Shown here: in pieces, positions 26,010 through 37,072 of the stretch | How the letters are laid out: every line of letters begins with the position of its first letter | Numbering within the stretch: position 1 is the first letter of the stretch | Assembly: GCF_003112695.1 (NCBI RefSeq) | Contig: NZ_BFBP01000014.1 | Location: 141,266-205,265 of the forward strand | Reading direction: 5' to 3' | Source: Azospira sp. I13 | Lineage (GTDB): Bacteria; Pseudomonadota; Gammaproteobacteria; Burkholderiales; Rhodocyclaceae | DNA: 64,000 nt | Made by a program: the position numbers and the translations under genes | The notes under the pieces: generated by a model | Database searches by the model: none | Told to the model about the DNA's origin: nothing | What the model saw: the letters and a program-made list of their open reading frames with translations, nothing else

Positions 26010-28472
26010 ATGAACCTGCCCATCCTCGCCTTTACTGCCGGTATTGTGCTGCTCCAGCAGCAAGAGGCCCTGCCTGTCTGGCCCTGGCTATGGCTACTGG
26101 GGGCAGCCCTCGCAGTGCTGGGTGTTTTAACCATCCACCCCACCCTTCCCGTTCTGCGAGCCCCCCGAAGCCAGGTTCGGCAACTGGCGCTCTGCCTTGC
26201 AGCCCTGGCCCTGGGCTTTGCCTGGGCAGGCTGGCGGGCCGACCTGCGCCTGGCCTCTCGCTTGCCGGCTGCCCTGGAAGGGGAGGACCTGCAACTGCGC
26301 GGCACCATTGCCGGCTTACCCCAGTCCTTCGGCCGGGGTCAGCGCTTCACCCTGGTGACGGATGAAGACGATCCCCGCTTGCCAGGGGCGACCCTGCACG
26401 TTTCCTGGTACCAGCGCCCCAGCGAGACGACGGCAGAACCGGAGAGCCGCCGCAACCCGCCCCCGGACCTCCTCCCCGGCCAGCACTGGCAACTGCTGCT
26501 GCGCCTGAAGCGCCCCCACGGCCATGCCAACGGCAGCGGCTTCGACTATGAAGCCTGGCTGCTGGAAAGGGGTGTCGACGGCACCGGCTATGTGCGGGAC
26601 AGCCCGGAAAACCGATTGCTGGGCAACCGCCACAGTCCGGGGACCCGTATCGAAGCCCTGCGCCACGCCGTGCACCAAGGCTTCCAGGAACGTCTGCCGG
26701 CGGCGGACCATCCCTACGCCGGTATCCTCTCCGCCCTGGCCGTGGGTGACCAACAGGCCATTCCCGGCGAGCAGTGGAAGGTCTTCGCCGCCACCGGCAC
26801 CACCCATCTAATGTCCATCTCCGGCCTCCACGTCACCATGGTCGCCGGCCTCGCCGCCTGGCTGATGGGCCGGCTGTGGCGCCGCTTGCCCCGCCTGCCG
26901 GAAATCTGGCCAGCCCAAGGGGGCGCCATCCTGGCTGGCTGGAGTGCGGCCCTGGCTTACACCCTGCTGGCCGGCGCTGCCGTACCTGCCCTACGAACCC
27001 TGTCCATGCTCAGCGGTGCCGCCCTGGCGTTACTCAGCCGCCGCCACGTCAGCAGCGGCCACATTCTTTCCTTCGCCCTGCTGCCGGTACTGCTGCTGGA
27101 CCCCTGGGCGCCCCTTTCCCCCGGCTTCTGGCTCTCTTTCGTGGCCGTGGCCGCCCTGCTTCTGGCTGCCGGGGGCGACACAGCCTCGACATCGGCCAGC
27201 CCGGCCCAACCGCTTCCGCTACGACAGCGACTCGGGCAGATGCTCAAACGCTGGGGGTTGGCCCAGGCCGTCGCCAGCCTCGCCACCCTGCCCTTGCTGC
27301 TGGCCTACTTCCAGCAGTTCTCACTCGTTTCCCCTTTGGCCAATGCCCTGGCCATTCCCCTGGTCAGCCTGGTGGTGACGCCCCTGGCCCTGCTGGCCGC
27401 CGTATTGCCGTTGCCGGGCCTGGCAGAAGGCGCCCACGCCCTCCTCAGCGGCCTGATGGGCATCCTCGAGGCCCTGGCTGCCCTGCCTGGCGCCCGCTGG
27501 CTGCCGCCGGCCCCGGATACGCTCTCGCTGCTGCTCGCCGCCCTGGGTTGCAGTTTCCTTTTTCTCCCCCGAGGCTGGCCGGGCCGCTGGCTCGGTCTGT
27601 GCCTGCTGCTGCCGCTGCTGGCGACGCCCCAGCCCCGGCCGCCTCCCGGTGCCGCCTGGGTGACGGTGCTGGATGTGGGCCAGGGACTGGCAGTCGCCGT
27701 GCGCACGGCCGACCATACCCTGCTCTACGATGCCGGCCCCTATTACAGCCCCGAATCCGATGCCGGAGAGCGCCTGGTGGTGCCCTGGCTACGGGCCATG
27801 GGAGTGGAGCGGCTCGACACCATGGTCATCACCCACCGGGACTGGGACCACTCGGGTGGTGCCCGCTCGGTACTGGAAACCCTGCCGGTGGAACAACTCA
27901 TCGACTCCCTGCCGCCGGACTCCCCGGAAGCCCGGGAACTGCAGCCCCGGGCCCGTCAGCGCCAGGCCTGCGCCGCCGGCCAGCGCTGGCAATGGGAGGG
28001 CATCACCCTAGCCATGCTGCACCCGCCCCCCGGCCGGGTGGAGATGCCGGAAAGCAAGGCCAACCACCAGAGCTGCGTACTGAAGATCAGCCGCGGCGAA
28101 CACAGCATCCTGCTCACCTCGGATATTGAAGCGGCCGATGAGGCCCGACTGCTGGCCGATGCCGCTGCCGAACTGCGCAGCACAGCCCTGGTGGCGCCGC
28201 ACCACGGCAGCCGTACTTCATCGACACCGGCGTTTGTGGCGGCAATACAGGCCCGGGAGGTGATCTTTCCCGTCGGTTACCGCAACCGTTTCGGCCACCC
28301 CAAGGCCGACGTGGTGGCCCGCTACGCCGCACAGGCAAGCCCCCGCCTCTGGCGCACCGACCGGGATGGTGCAATCTCCCTGGTGCTGGACGACCAGGGG
28401 GTCACGGCCGAGGCCCAACGCCAGCGCCATCCTCGCTACTGGCATGAGCCCCGCATGGAAAATGCACCTTGA
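26010..28472 (+). CDS. comEC: ComEC/Rec2 DNA uptake channel
   Basis: 820 residues in the expected order. There is a short N-terminal DUF4131 region with membrane segments. The Competence transmembrane domain follows (about 210-500; HLMSISGLHVTMVAGLAAWLMGRLWRRLP). The C-terminal metallo-beta-lactamase domain (about 545-800) contains VLDVGQGLAVAVRT, VITHRDWDHSGG and LVAPHHGSRTSS. It would carry single-stranded DNA across the inner membrane during natural transformation. No other competence gene lies nearby, as is usual outside Firmicutes. Confidence 0.95.
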   Translation: MNLPILAFTAGIVLLQQQEALPVWPWLWLLGAALAVLGVLTIHPTLPVLRAPRSQVRQLALCLAALALGFAWAGWRADLRLASRLPAALEGEDLQLRGTIAGLPQSFGRGQRFTLVTDEDDPRLPGATLHVSWYQRPSETTAEPESRRNPPPDLLPGQHWQLLLRLKRPHGHANGSGFDYEAWLLERGVDGTGYVRDSPENRLLGNRHSPGTRIEALRHAVHQGFQERLPAADHPYAGILSALAVGDQQAIPGEQWKVFAATGTTHLMSISGLHVTMVAGLAAWLMGRLWRRLPRLPEIWPAQGGAILAGWSAALAYTLLAGAAVPALRTLSMLSGAALALLSRRHVSSGHILSFALLPVLLLDPWAPLSPGFWLSFVAVAALLLAAGGDTASTSASPAQPLPLRQRLGQMLKRWGLAQAVASLATLPLLLAYFQQFSLVSPLANALAIPLVSLVVTPLALLAAVLPLPGLAEGAHALLSGLMGILEALAALPGARWLPPAPDTLSLLLAALGCSFLFLPRGWPGRWLGLCLLLPLLATPQPRPPPGAAWVTVLDVGQGLAVAVRTADHTLLYDAGPYYSPESDAGERLVVPWLRAMGVERLDTMVITHRDWDHSGGARSVLETLPVEQLIDSLPPDSPEARELQPRARQRQACAAGQRWQWEGITLAMLHPPPGRVEMPESKANHQSCVLKISRGEHSILLTSDIEAADEARLLADAAAELRSTALVAPHHGSRTSSTPAFVAAIQAREVIFPVGYRNRFGHPKADVVARYAAQASPRLWRTDRDGAISLVLDDQGVTAEAQRQRHPRYWHEPRMENAP

Positions 28473-28563
28473 GGGACGTCTCTCGCCCTCTCCAACCTCT
28501 CCTGCCGCTTCCCGCGGCCTCCAAGCCGGATTGGGCCAGACCAGGCCAAACCGTGTCGACGAA

Positions 28564-28593
28564 AAAAAGCCCGGGCCGGTGCCCGGGCTTTTT
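28564..28593. terminator. Bidirectional terminator between comEC and chemoreceptor
   Basis: A 13-bp perfect stem (28564-28576 with 28581-28593), loop CGGT, A run on the left and T run on the right, between convergent genes. Confidence 0.9.
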
Positions 28594-28610
28594 GCTCACA
28601 GTAACCCGGA

Positions 28611-30629
28611 TCAACCGGCCTGGAAGCGGCCAGCCTCGGTCTGCAGGGCGTCCGCAAGCACTTCCAGCTGACCGGCGGTTTCGGCATTGGCTGCCACGGC
28701 GGCGGTGTTTTCCTCGGCCATCTGGGCGATGCGCTCGACGTTCTGGGCGATTTCGGTACTGGCGGCGCTCTGCTCCCGCAGGGAAGTGGAAATGTCGCTC
28801 ACCACTTCCACCACCTGCTGGGCGCCGGCACGAATCTGCTCCATGGCGTCGCCGGCTTCCCGAGCCAGTTCCACCCCCTGGGTTACCCGTTCCACGCCCT
28901 GCTTCATGCTGCTCACCGCATTCCGCGTACCGCCCTGAATGGCTTCCACCATGTCGGTGATTTCCTGAGTGGAAGCAGCGGTGCGCTCCGCCAGCTTGCG
29001 CACCTCGTCGGCCACTACGGCAAAGCCGCGGCCCGCCTCGCCGGCCCGGGCCGCTTCGATGGCGGCGTTGAGCGCCAGCAGGTTGGTCTGGTCGGCGATT
29101 TCCTTGATCACGCCGACGATGGTGGAAATCTGCTCCGAGTGACGGCCCAGGGCCTCCACGGTACCGGCGGACTGGTTCACCACGCCGGCGATCTGCTCGA
29201 TCTCCCGCACCACGTTGCCCACCACTTCCACGCCACGGGCCGACAGGTCGCCGGATTGAGATGAAAGGGCGTGGGCATCCTGGGCGTTCTTGCTGATGTG
29301 ATCGACCCCCACGGTCATCTCTTCGATGGCTGCCGCCATGGAGGAAGCGGCCTCGCTCTGCTGCTGGGTGGAAAGGCTGATCTGGTGGCTGGCATCGGCC
29401 ATGCTGCGGGCCGAGCCGGAGAGCTGGCCGACGCTCTGTTGCACGTTCAAGGTCAGGCTGGAGAAGGCAGCCGCCACTTCATTGAAGCTGCCAGCCACTT
29501 GCTGCAGTTCATCCCGGGAATGCAGGTGGATGCGGGCCGTCAGGTCCCCCTGGGCAATGCGGTGGGCGCTGCCGGAAAAATCCTTGATGCAGGAAACGAT
29601 GGCCAGGTAGGCACCGGCGGAGAAATAAACAAAGACCAGAACCATGACCAGGGAGAGCCCCAGGTTAAGGCGCAGCCCCTGCTCGGCCCGGGCCTTGCGC
29701 TCGCTGATGAGCTGGCGGGCAGTGGGCAGCAGGGTATCGTAGAGCTGAGTGTAGCCCTTGTCGATGACCGCGGTGGACTGCTTGAAGTAGTCGGCCGAAT
29801 CAGTGACGAACATGCCGGCGATGATGTCCTGGTTAACCACGTTCACCAGGCCGCTGACCGCATCGTTGATGTCCTTGGAGGACGCCTTCAGGGTGTCGCG
29901 GATAGCCGGGTTGTGGCGGGCCGTCTTGCTCAGGTTGGTGTTGAGGGAGGCCAGGGTGTCCGAGACATGGGCCATGAGAATGCCGATATCCACCCGTTGC
30001 TGCTCGTTGATGGTCTTCTTGGCCAGGATGGCGGTGCCCTTGGCCCGGGTCTGCCCCAGACGCTCCAGCATGGAAGGCAGCTTGACGATGGCCGTCTCCA
30101 GCAGATAGTAGGAGTCCATGTTGGGATCGATGGTCAGGCCACTCTCGTCGGCCACATCCACCTTGAGGTGGAGAATGGCGGCAATCAGCCGGGTATGGGA
30201 AGCAATGCTTTCCGTGGCAGTCCAGGATAGGCCGTCGCTGGCGATGAACTGCCAGTCCGCCTTGATTTTCTTCCATTCCTCGGAAGCCACCACGGTGGGC
30301 GGCAGAATCGGCTCCAGGTTGCTGACGGCAGTTCCCACTTCGGCCGCCTTGGCACTTTCCTTGTCCTTCAGGCTGGCATCGCCGTTGATGACCCCGGAGG
30401 ACAAGCCCCGGTGCTGCTGCACCGCCTGTACCAGGCGGTCCATGGGCGCAATGACTTCCAGGGCGGCCAGTTCATCGTTGGCCAGGTGGATCTGACTCTG
30501 CAACTGGCGGGCCAGGTTCAGGAACAGCACGGCAATGGCGATCAGGGCGACCAGTCCGATCAGGGCGAACTTCTTCGGATAGGTCAGCCGATGCATTAGC
30601 ACCACAGCCGGCGCAAAAAGGGCTTTCAT
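28611..30629 (-). CDS. Methyl-accepting chemotaxis protein
   Basis: 672 residues. The first membrane helix (about 22-40) is followed by a periplasmic region with [15 protein letters not shown], resembling a NIT-type nitrate/nitrite sensing helical bundle. After the second membrane helix (about 325-350) come HAMP and a long signalling coiled coil. The hairpin tip [41 protein letters not shown] (its central part) is perfect for CheA/CheW contact. The start at 30629 has GAGGAG nine bases upstream. The ligand is inferred only from the NIT-like QHRG motif. Confidence 0.92.
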   Translation of the reverse strand: MKALFAPAVVLMHRLTYPKKFALIGLVALIAIAVLFLNLARQLQSQIHLANDELAALEVIAPMDRLVQAVQQHRGLSSGVINGDASLKDKESAKAAEVGTAVSNLEPILPPTVVASEEWKKIKADWQFIASDGLSWTATESIASHTRLIAAILHLKVDVADESGLTIDPNMDSYYLLETAIVKLPSMLERLGQTRAKGTAILAKKTINEQQRVDIGILMAHVSDTLASLNTNLSKTARHNPAIRDTLKASSKDINDAVSGLVNVVNQDIIAGMFVTDSADYFKQSTAVIDKGYTQLYDTLLPTARQLISERKARAEQGLRLNLGLSLVMVLVFVYFSAGAYLAIVSCIKDFSGSAHRIAQGDLTARIHLHSRDELQQVAGSFNEVAAAFSSLTLNVQQSVGQLSGSARSMADASHQISLSTQQQSEAASSMAAAIEEMTVGVDHISKNAQDAHALSSQSGDLSARGVEVVGNVVREIEQIAGVVNQSAGTVEALGRHSEQISTIVGVIKEIADQTNLLALNAAIEAARAGEAGRGFAVVADEVRKLAERTAASTQEITDMVEAIQGGTRNAVSSMKQGVERVTQGVELAREAGDAMEQIRAGAQQVVEVVSDISTSLREQSAASTEIAQNVERIAQMAEENTAAVAANAETAGQLEVLADALQTEAGRFQAG

Positions 30630-30795
30630 GGTGGTGACTCCTCGTTGAACAGCGCAACAACGGCCGCAGCCGTTTTCTCCCATTTTTTTATGGCTTGTAT
30701 CTCTTGTATCTTTTTATTCCGCGGCCCGGCCATGCCCCGGGATTCACCACGGAGCTGTTACCGGAGCCGATGGGCACCAGCGGTGCCCATCGCCG

Positions 30796-31485
30796 TCAGG
30801 CGGCCGGGGACAGGGCCAGCCCGCCGTCAGTCAGGCGCAGCGTGCGGTCGGCACGGGCCGCCAGGGCCGGATCGTGGGTGACGATGACGAAGGCCGTCCC
30901 CTGCTCCCGGCTGACTTCCAGCATCAGGCCGAACACCTGCTCCGCCGTATGACGGTCCAGGTTGCCAGTCGGTTCATCCGCCAGCACACAAGCCGGCCGA
31001 TTGACTAGGGCGCGGGCGATGGCGGCACGCTGCCGCTCACCGCCGGAAAGCTCCGAAGGCAGGTGGTGCCGGCGATGACCCAGGCCCACCTTTTCCAGGA
31101 TGGCGGCGGCCTGCTGCTCCGCTTCCTGCCGCGGCGTGCGGCGGATCAGCAGGGGCATGGCGACGTTTTCCAGGGCCGTGAATTCCGCCAGCAGGTGGTG
31201 GAACTGGTACACGAAACCCAGGTAACGGTTACGCCACTCGCCCCGGGCGGCCTCGCCCAAAGCGAAGGGGTCGGCCCCCATCAGGCGCACGCTGCCGGCG
31301 GACGGCTTGTCCAGCCCGCCCAGGAGGTGCAGCAGGGTGCTCTTGCCGGAGCCGGAGGCTCCCACCACGGCCACCCGCTCCCCTGGCGCCAGGGTCAAAT
31401 CGACGCCGGACAGCACCGGCACTTCCAGGTCGCCCTGGGCATAGGTCTTGGCCAGACCCTGGCACAGCAGTACCGGCTCACTCAT
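30796..31485 (-). CDS. lolD: Lipoprotein-releasing ABC transporter ATPase LolD
   Basis: 229 residues. Walker [10 protein letters not shown], signature [15 protein letters not shown], Walker [13 protein letters not shown]-loop VTHD. It powers extraction of lipoproteins from the inner membrane for LolA. The start at 31485 overlaps the lolC stop by 8 bases. The longer frame begins inside the lolC gene and is a shadow. Confidence 0.95.
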   Translation of the reverse strand: MSEPVLLCQGLAKTYAQGDLEVPVLSGVDLTLAPGERVAVVGASGSGKSTLLHLLGGLDKPSAGSVRLMGADPFALGEAARGEWRNRYLGFVYQFHHLLAEFTALENVAMPLLIRRTPRQEAEQQAAAILEKVGLGHRRHHLPSELSGGERQRAAIARALVNRPACVLADEPTGNLDRHTAEQVFGLMLEVSREQGTAFVIVTHDPALAARADRTLRLTDGGLALSPAA

Positions 31486-32725
31486 AGCGCAGGGCCTCCG
31501 CCGGATTGACGCGGGAAGCGCGCCAGCTGGGGTAGAGGGTGGCGGCCAGGGCCAGCACGAAGGCGATGGTGGTGACGCCGGTGACGTCGCTCCATTGCAG
31601 TTCAGAGGGCAGCTGGGAAATGTAATAGACATCCCGGGCCAGGAACTGGGTGCCGAGCATCCGCTCGATGAAGGGCACCACCACATCCACATTGAGGGCC
31701 AGGGCCACGCCGCCGGCTACGCCAAGTCCCAGGCCGACCACGCCGATGAGGGCGCCCTGCACCATGAAGACCGCCATGATGCTGCCGGGACTGGCACCCA
31801 GGGTACGCAGGATGGCGATATCCGCCTGTTTGTCGGTCACGGTCATTACCAGGGTCGAAACGATGTTGAATGCTGCCACGGCGACAATCAGGGAAAGAAT
31901 GATGAACATCATGTTTTTCTCGATTTGCACGGCGCGGAAGAAATTGGCGTGGCTGCGCGTCCAGTCGGAGAGATAGGCATCCTCCTGGATCAGGGGCACC
32001 AGCTCCCGAGCCACCCGGGGCGCGCGGAAGAGGTCGTCCAGCTTCAGGCGCACGCCGGTCACCCCCTCGCCGAGCCGGTAAAGCAGCTGGGCGTCGTTGA
32101 GGTCGATGAGGGCCAGGCCGGAGTCGTACTCGTACATGCCGGCTTCGAAAATGCCCACCACGGTAAAGGAACGCAAGCGCGGCACCAGGCCCGCCGGGGT
32201 CACCGTGCCCTGGGGCGCGATGAGGGTCACCTTGTCGCCCAGGGTGGCGCCCAGGGCATGGGCCAGGTCGGAACCGAGGACAATGCCGAAACCGCCGGGC
32301 TGCAGGTCGGAAAGCTTGCCCGCCTTCATGAAGCGGGCGAAATCGGCCACCTTGTCTTCCAGCTCGGGGATGATGCCGCGCACCAGGGTGCCGCGCACCG
32401 ACTCCTCCCGGGAAAGCATGGCCTGGGCCTGAACAAAGGGCGCCGCCGCCTTCACCTCCGGGTGCTGCAGGGCCTGACGGCCCACCTCCAGCCAGTTGTG
32501 CAGTTCGCCGCCCATGCCGCTGATCTGGATGTGGGAAGCCACGCCCAGGATGCGGGTGCGCAGCTCGGTCTGGAAACCGTTCATCACCGACAGCACCACA
32601 ATCAGGGCGGCGACCCCGAGGCCGATGCCGGCCATGGAGATGAGGGATATGAAGGAAATGAAATGGTTGCGGCGCTTGGCCCGGGTATAGCGCAGGCCGA
32701 CCAGCAGTTCGTAAGGCAGCTTCAT
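31478..32725 (-). CDS. lolC: Lipoprotein-releasing system permease LolC/E
   Basis: 415 residues. One N-terminal membrane helix (about 17-45) follows [23 protein letters not shown], the LolC/E/LolF signature region. Then come a large periplasmic domain and three C-terminal helices (about 270-405). It probably forms a LolC/E-LolD transporter with the overlapped lolD. Only one permease gene is visible here, as in organisms with LolF-type hybrids. The start at 32725 is before MKLPYELL. Confidence 0.93.
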   Translation of the reverse strand: MKLPYELLVGLRYTRAKRRNHFISFISLISMAGIGLGVAALIVVLSVMNGFQTELRTRILGVASHIQISGMGGELHNWLEVGRQALQHPEVKAAAPFVQAQAMLSREESVRGTLVRGIIPELEDKVADFARFMKAGKLSDLQPGGFGIVLGSDLAHALGATLGDKVTLIAPQGTVTPAGLVPRLRSFTVVGIFEAGMYEYDSGLALIDLNDAQLLYRLGEGVTGVRLKLDDLFRAPRVARELVPLIQEDAYLSDWTRSHANFFRAVQIEKNMMFIILSLIVAVAAFNIVSTLVMTVTDKQADIAILRTLGASPGSIMAVFMVQGALIGVVGLGLGVAGGVALALNVDVVVPFIERMLGTQFLARDVYYISQLPSELQWSDVTGVTTIAFVLALAATLYPSWRASRVNPAEALRYE

Positions 32726-33021
32726 GCCGTTGGAAAGCCCGGGGGAAACGGGCAAAAAAGCAAAGGCGCTATGCTACACTTTTGCCCGCTTTTGGCCACC
32801 TTCCGGCCATCGGCTGCCGGCCGCCCCGGAGCATCGGCGGCCACCGCTGGAAGCCTCGGCAACATGCGTTGGCCGCATCCGCTACCGGCGACCGTCCCGG
32901 CATCGGCACCGGCCCAGGCATTGCCCCCTGGCCATACCCGGCCCGCCCCCGACTGCAGGCTGCAACCCGGCCCTGCCGCCCCGCCCGCCACCACTCTGAC
33001 AAGCCTCCCGGCCCTGCTCCC

Positions 33022-34125
33022 ATGCGTCTGACCCTGCTCATTCCCGAACTGCTCTGGCCCGAACCGGAAGACGACCTGGCCTGGTCCGCCCTGCAGACCC
33101 CGGCCCTGGCCGCCCTGCTGCAGGCACCGCGGGGCCGCAGCAACCTCAACCGTGGGCCGGCCCTGGCGCCGGAAGCCCAGGCCACCCGCTGGCTGGGCCT
33201 GCAACCGCCGCCCCTGGGCGCCCTGCGCCTGCTGGGGGAGACCGACAAGCCCGCCGATACCGACCGCGGCGCCAACCCCAATGACGGCCTGTGGCTGTGC
33301 GCCGACCCCATCCACCTGCGCCTGCACCAGGAGGAAATCGTCGTCGCCGACGGCCGCCAGCTGGAACTGGCAGCAGAAGAACTGACCGCCCTGGCTGCCA
33401 GCCTCAACGCCCACTACGCCGGCGAGGCCAGCTTTCACCCGATCACCGCCGAACGCTGGTACGTGCGCCTGGAGACTCCCTGGGCCGCTGCCCTGCCCTG
33501 GGACGCCCTGCCACCGCTCTCCGCCGCTGCCGGCCGCCGCCTGCATTTGCCGACCCCGGCGGATCGCCCCTCCCGCCAGCTGGTGGCGCTGATGAACGAA
33601 ATCCAGATGCTGCTGCACAGCCATCCGGTGAACGAGGCCCGGGCCGAACGGGGCCAGCCTGCCGTGAACGGTCTCTGGCTATGGGGCCCCGGCACCCTGG
33701 CTGTTGAGGGGGTAGCGGCAGCGCCCGGCGGGGTCTGGGGTGACGAACCCCTGGCCCGGGGACTGGCGCTGGCAGCCAATCTCCAACACCACCCCCTGCC
33801 GATGGCCGCCCCTGGCCTGCTCCAGGCTGCCCCCCAGGGAGAACGCCATCTGGCGTGCCTCTCCGGCTTACAGCAAGCCGCCCAGGACCAGGACGCCCCG
33901 GCCTGGCAAGCCGCCCTCGCCCGCCTCGAAGCCGACTGGTTCGCCCCTCTGAAACAGGCCCTGGCCCGGGGCAACCTGAGCGAGTTGCAGATCGTCGCCG
34001 CCACCAGTTACGGGGACCTGACCTGGACGCTCACTCCCGCAGACCTCAAGCGCGGCCTGCTGGGCTTCTTCGCCCCCAAGCCTGAGCCCCTGCAAGCCCT
34101 GGCCCGGCGCCTGGCCCAGGCTTGA
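33022..34125 (+). CDS. RpfE-type regulatory/PGM-like protein
   Basis: 367 residues. The start at 33022 gives MRLTLLIPELLWPEP, the conserved N-terminus of RpfE-type proteins found upstream of recJ in betaproteobacteria. The rest (Asp/Glu-rich, MNEIQMLLHSHPVNEARAERG, VNGLWLWGPG) resembles the cofactor-independent phosphoglycerate mutase/ApgM-like relatives. Some homologues are annotated as RpfE regulatory proteins; the actual activity is not established. It is 80 bases before recJ. Upstream in-frame codons extend into an Ala/Pro-rich region without a ribosome site. Confidence 0.7.
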   Translation: MRLTLLIPELLWPEPEDDLAWSALQTPALAALLQAPRGRSNLNRGPALAPEAQATRWLGLQPPPLGALRLLGETDKPADTDRGANPNDGLWLCADPIHLRLHQEEIVVADGRQLELAAEELTALAASLNAHYAGEASFHPITAERWYVRLETPWAAALPWDALPPLSAAAGRRLHLPTPADRPSRQLVALMNEIQMLLHSHPVNEARAERGQPAVNGLWLWGPGTLAVEGVAAAPGGVWGDEPLARGLALAANLQHHPLPMAAPGLLQAAPQGERHLACLSGLQQAAQDQDAPAWQAALARLEADWFAPLKQALARGNLSELQIVAATSYGDLTWTLTPADLKRGLLGFFAPKPEPLQALARRLAQA

Positions 34126-34207
34126 CGCTACCCGCCCCGCTTGCTAATGCCCGCTTGCTGATGCCCGCTTCCCGACGCCTGCCCCGACACCCGATTCCAC
34201 ACACGCC

Positions 34208-35905
34208 ATGACCCAACTCATCGCCCGCCCCATTCCCCCGCGCCCCCAATGGCAACTGGAGCAGGAAGGCCTGCACCCGCTGCTGGCCCGCATCTATGCC
34301 TCCCGGGGCATCAAGAATCGGGCCGAGCTGGATTACGACCTGAAAAGCCTCATTCCCCCCGCCGACCTCACCGGCACCACCGAGGCCGCCATTCTCCTGG
34401 CCGACGCCATCGAGGCCGAGGCCCGCATCCTGGTGGTGGGTGACTACGACTGCGACGGCGCCACCGCCACCGCCGTGGCGGTGCGTGCCCTGCGCCTCCT
34501 GGGGGCGACGGTGGATTATCTGGTGCCGGACCGATTCATCCATGGCTACGGCCTCTCGCCCCAGATCGTGGAACTGGCCGCCGAGCGTCAGCCCGACCTG
34601 CTGGTGACGGTGGATAACGGCATTGCCAGCATCGAGGGGGTGGAAACGGCACGCCAGTTAGGCATCGCCACCCTCATCACCGACCACCACCTGGCGGCGG
34701 AAACCCTGCCGGAAGCCGACTGCATCGTGAACCCCAACCAGCCCGGCTGCGACTTCCCCAGCAAGGCCCTGGCCGGCGTCGGCGTGATGTTCTATGTGGC
34801 CCTGGCCCTGCGGGCGGAAATGCGCCGCCGCGGCGCTTTCGACGGCGAGCGCCCGGAGCCCAATTTCGCCAGCCTGCTGGATCTGGTGGCCCTGGGCACG
34901 GTGGCCGACGTGGTCAAGCTGGACCACAACAACCGCATCCTGGTGGCCCAGGGCTTGAAGCGGATGCGGGAAGGCAAGCTGACCCCGGGCATCCGCGCCC
35001 TTTTCCGCGCCGCTGGCCGCAACCTGCAGACCGCCTCGGCCTTCGACCTGGGCTTCACCATCGGCCCCCGCCTCAACGCCGCCGGCCGCCTTTCGGACAT
35101 GAGCCTGGGCATCGAGTGCCTCATCACCGACGACGAGGCCCGGGCCGCCAATATCGCCCAGCAGCTGGACCAGCTCAACCGGGAACGGCGCGAAATCGAG
35201 GCCGGCATGCAGGAGCAGGCCCTCATCCATCTGGAAGATTTCGACCTGGAGGCCAGCGGTGCCGGCGTCGCCCTCTTCGACCCGGAATGGCACCAGGGGG
35301 TGGTGGGCATCCTCGCCTCCCGCATCAAGGAAAAGCTGCACCGCCCGGTGTTTGCCTTCGCCCGGGGCGATGGCGGCCAGATCAAGGGCTCCGGCCGCTC
35401 CATTCCCGGCCTGCATCTGCGGGATGCCCTGGATCTCGTCTCCAAGCGGGCCCCCGGCATCCTGCTGCGTTTCGGCGGCCATGCCATGGCCGCTGGCGCC
35501 ACCCTCATGGAAGATCGCTTCGAGGAATTCAAGGCCCTCTTCGCCCAGGTGGCCGACGAACTGCTCAACCCGGCCGACCTGACCCGCACCCTGGAAACCG
35601 ACGGCCCCCTGGAAACCGGCTACATCAGCCTGCCGGTCGCCGAAATGCTGGCTGGCGAAGTGTGGGGCCAGGGCTTTCCGCCGCCCCTCTTCGAGGATGT
35701 GTTTGAAGTGGAAAGCCAGCGGGTGCTGAAGGACAAGCACCTCAAGCTGCGCCTGAAAAAGGACCGTTCGGTGCTGGAAGCCATCCAGTTCAACGCCACC
35801 GACAACCCGGGGCCCCGGGCCCGCCTGGCCTTCCGCCTGACCATCAACGACTACAACGGGGTGCAGACGCCCCAGCTGGTGGTGGAGCACTGCGCACCGG
35901 CCTGA
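34208..35905 (+). CDS. recJ: Single-stranded-DNA-specific exonuclease RecJ
   Basis: 565 residues, 5'-3' exonuclease for recombination and mismatch repair. DHH phosphoesterase motifs: ILVVGDYDCDGATATAVAVRAL, VTVDNGIAS, ITDHHLAAE, and the DHHA1-type GGHAMAAGATL with the C-terminal OB region. The order matches RecJ. Confidence 0.95.
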   Translation: MTQLIARPIPPRPQWQLEQEGLHPLLARIYASRGIKNRAELDYDLKSLIPPADLTGTTEAAILLADAIEAEARILVVGDYDCDGATATAVAVRALRLLGATVDYLVPDRFIHGYGLSPQIVELAAERQPDLLVTVDNGIASIEGVETARQLGIATLITDHHLAAETLPEADCIVNPNQPGCDFPSKALAGVGVMFYVALALRAEMRRRGAFDGERPEPNFASLLDLVALGTVADVVKLDHNNRILVAQGLKRMREGKLTPGIRALFRAAGRNLQTASAFDLGFTIGPRLNAAGRLSDMSLGIECLITDDEARAANIAQQLDQLNRERREIEAGMQEQALIHLEDFDLEASGAGVALFDPEWHQGVVGILASRIKEKLHRPVFAFARGDGGQIKGSGRSIPGLHLRDALDLVSKRAPGILLRFGGHAMAAGATLMEDRFEEFKALFAQVADELLNPADLTRTLETDGPLETGYISLPVAEMLAGEVWGQGFPPPLFEDVFEVESQRVLKDKHLKLRLKKDRSVLEAIQFNATDNPGPRARLAFRLTINDYNGVQTPQLVVEHCAPA

Positions 35906-35982
35906 GCCGGAGGGAATCCGGGCCCGGCGGCATTCAACCCCACGCCGTAATCAGTGCTCGCGCACCGGGCTCAGTACAGAGC

Positions 35983-36930
35983 TCAGTCTCCGCCGCGCTT
36001 CAGGGACAGGGCGGCCACCGCCGCCAGGATCAGCAGGGCCGCCACGCCCTCCCGCCAGCCCGGCTGTTCCCCCAGGATCAAGGCCCCGCCCAGCACCCCG
36101 ATGAGGGGCGTGACCAGGGACGACAGGGAAGAAACGGCCACCGGCACCATCAGGACGATGCGGTTCCAGGCCCAGTAGCAGAACATGAAGGCGACGAAGG
36201 TGTTGTAGAAAACGCCGAAGGCCGGCCAGAAGGAAGGCCAGATGAGGCGGGAGGTTTCCAGGGGAATCGCCGCCGCCAGCATGGGCAGCCCGCCCAGCAC
36301 CATCATCCAGCCGGTCAGGGCGGTGGTGGACAAGCCCACCGGCAGCCGCTTCAGCAGCACCACCCCGAGGGCCCAGCTCCAGGCAGCCCCCACCATGCAG
36401 GCCACCCCCAGGGGCGCCTGCAACATGCCTTGCAGGCTATCCCCCATCAGCACCGCCACTCCGGCGAGGCCCAGCAGCAGGGAAACGATGCGGCGGGTGG
36501 TCAGCCGTTCGCCGAGAATCCACACCGACAGCAGCACGCTCCACAGGGGCATGGTGTAGCCCAGCAGGGCAGCCCGTCCCGAGGGCAGCAAGCCGACGCC
36601 GTAGATGGCGAGTACATTCCAGCCGATGATGTTGGTCACCGTCACCAGGGCCAAACGCCCCCAGCGGCAGCGCGGCACGCGGATGCTGCCGCCCCCCGCC
36701 CGGGCGATGGCGAGAATGCCCAGCCCCCCGAGCAGCAAGCAGCTGCCGCGGAAATACAGGGGCGGCACCTCGGACAGCACCACTTTCATGACGGGCCAGT
36801 TGAAGCCCCAGCCCAGGGCCAGGGCGGCCAGCAGCAACAGCCCCTGGCGGGGCAGGCGCTCGAAACTGGAAGGGGCGCCGGCGGGCGCGTTAGGCGGAGC
36901 GGAGGGGGAAGAGGACACGGGCCAAGCCAT
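35983..36930 (-). CDS. EamA/DMT-family transporter
   Basis: 315 residues with ten predicted helices in two EamA repeats, after a short Pro/Ser-rich N-terminal tail. The repeat markers ALGWGFNWPVMKVVLSEVPPLYFR and GLAGVAVLMGD are present. It is an exporter of unknown substrate (amino acids or metabolites). The ATG at 36930 is the natural start; the longer open frame runs into the prfB leader on the opposite strand. Confidence 0.88.
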   Translation of the reverse strand: MAWPVSSSPSAPPNAPAGAPSSFERLPRQGLLLLAALALGWGFNWPVMKVVLSEVPPLYFRGSCLLLGGLGILAIARAGGGSIRVPRCRWGRLALVTVTNIIGWNVLAIYGVGLLPSGRAALLGYTMPLWSVLLSVWILGERLTTRRIVSLLLGLAGVAVLMGDSLQGMLQAPLGVACMVGAAWSWALGVVLLKRLPVGLSTTALTGWMMVLGGLPMLAAAIPLETSRLIWPSFWPAFGVFYNTFVAFMFCYWAWNRIVLMVPVAVSSLSSLVTPLIGVLGGALILGEQPGWREGVAALLILAAVAALSLKRGGD

Positions 36931-37072
36931 GGAAAAACACGAGACAGGGGAGTCTACTCCTTTGCCCGCCCCCCCGCCCGGCCTCCGGGGCCGCTGCACC
37001 GTGACGCGGGACACACGGGAGGCTGGCCCCAAGTGTATAATTGCCGGTTTTCCCAGCAGAACAGCCAAGAAC

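Noticed and set aside
28611..30683. Longer start for the chemoreceptor at 30683
   Set aside because: The extra 18 residues precede a perfect GAGGAG ribosome site placed for ATG 30629.
30796..31692. 298-residue version of LolD
   Set aside because: Its first 69 residues are the lolC gene read in another frame; the LolD family starts at 31485.
31448..33031. A 527-codon plus-strand frame opposite lolC
   Set aside because: Antisense shadow of a conserved permease; no ribosome site or domain.
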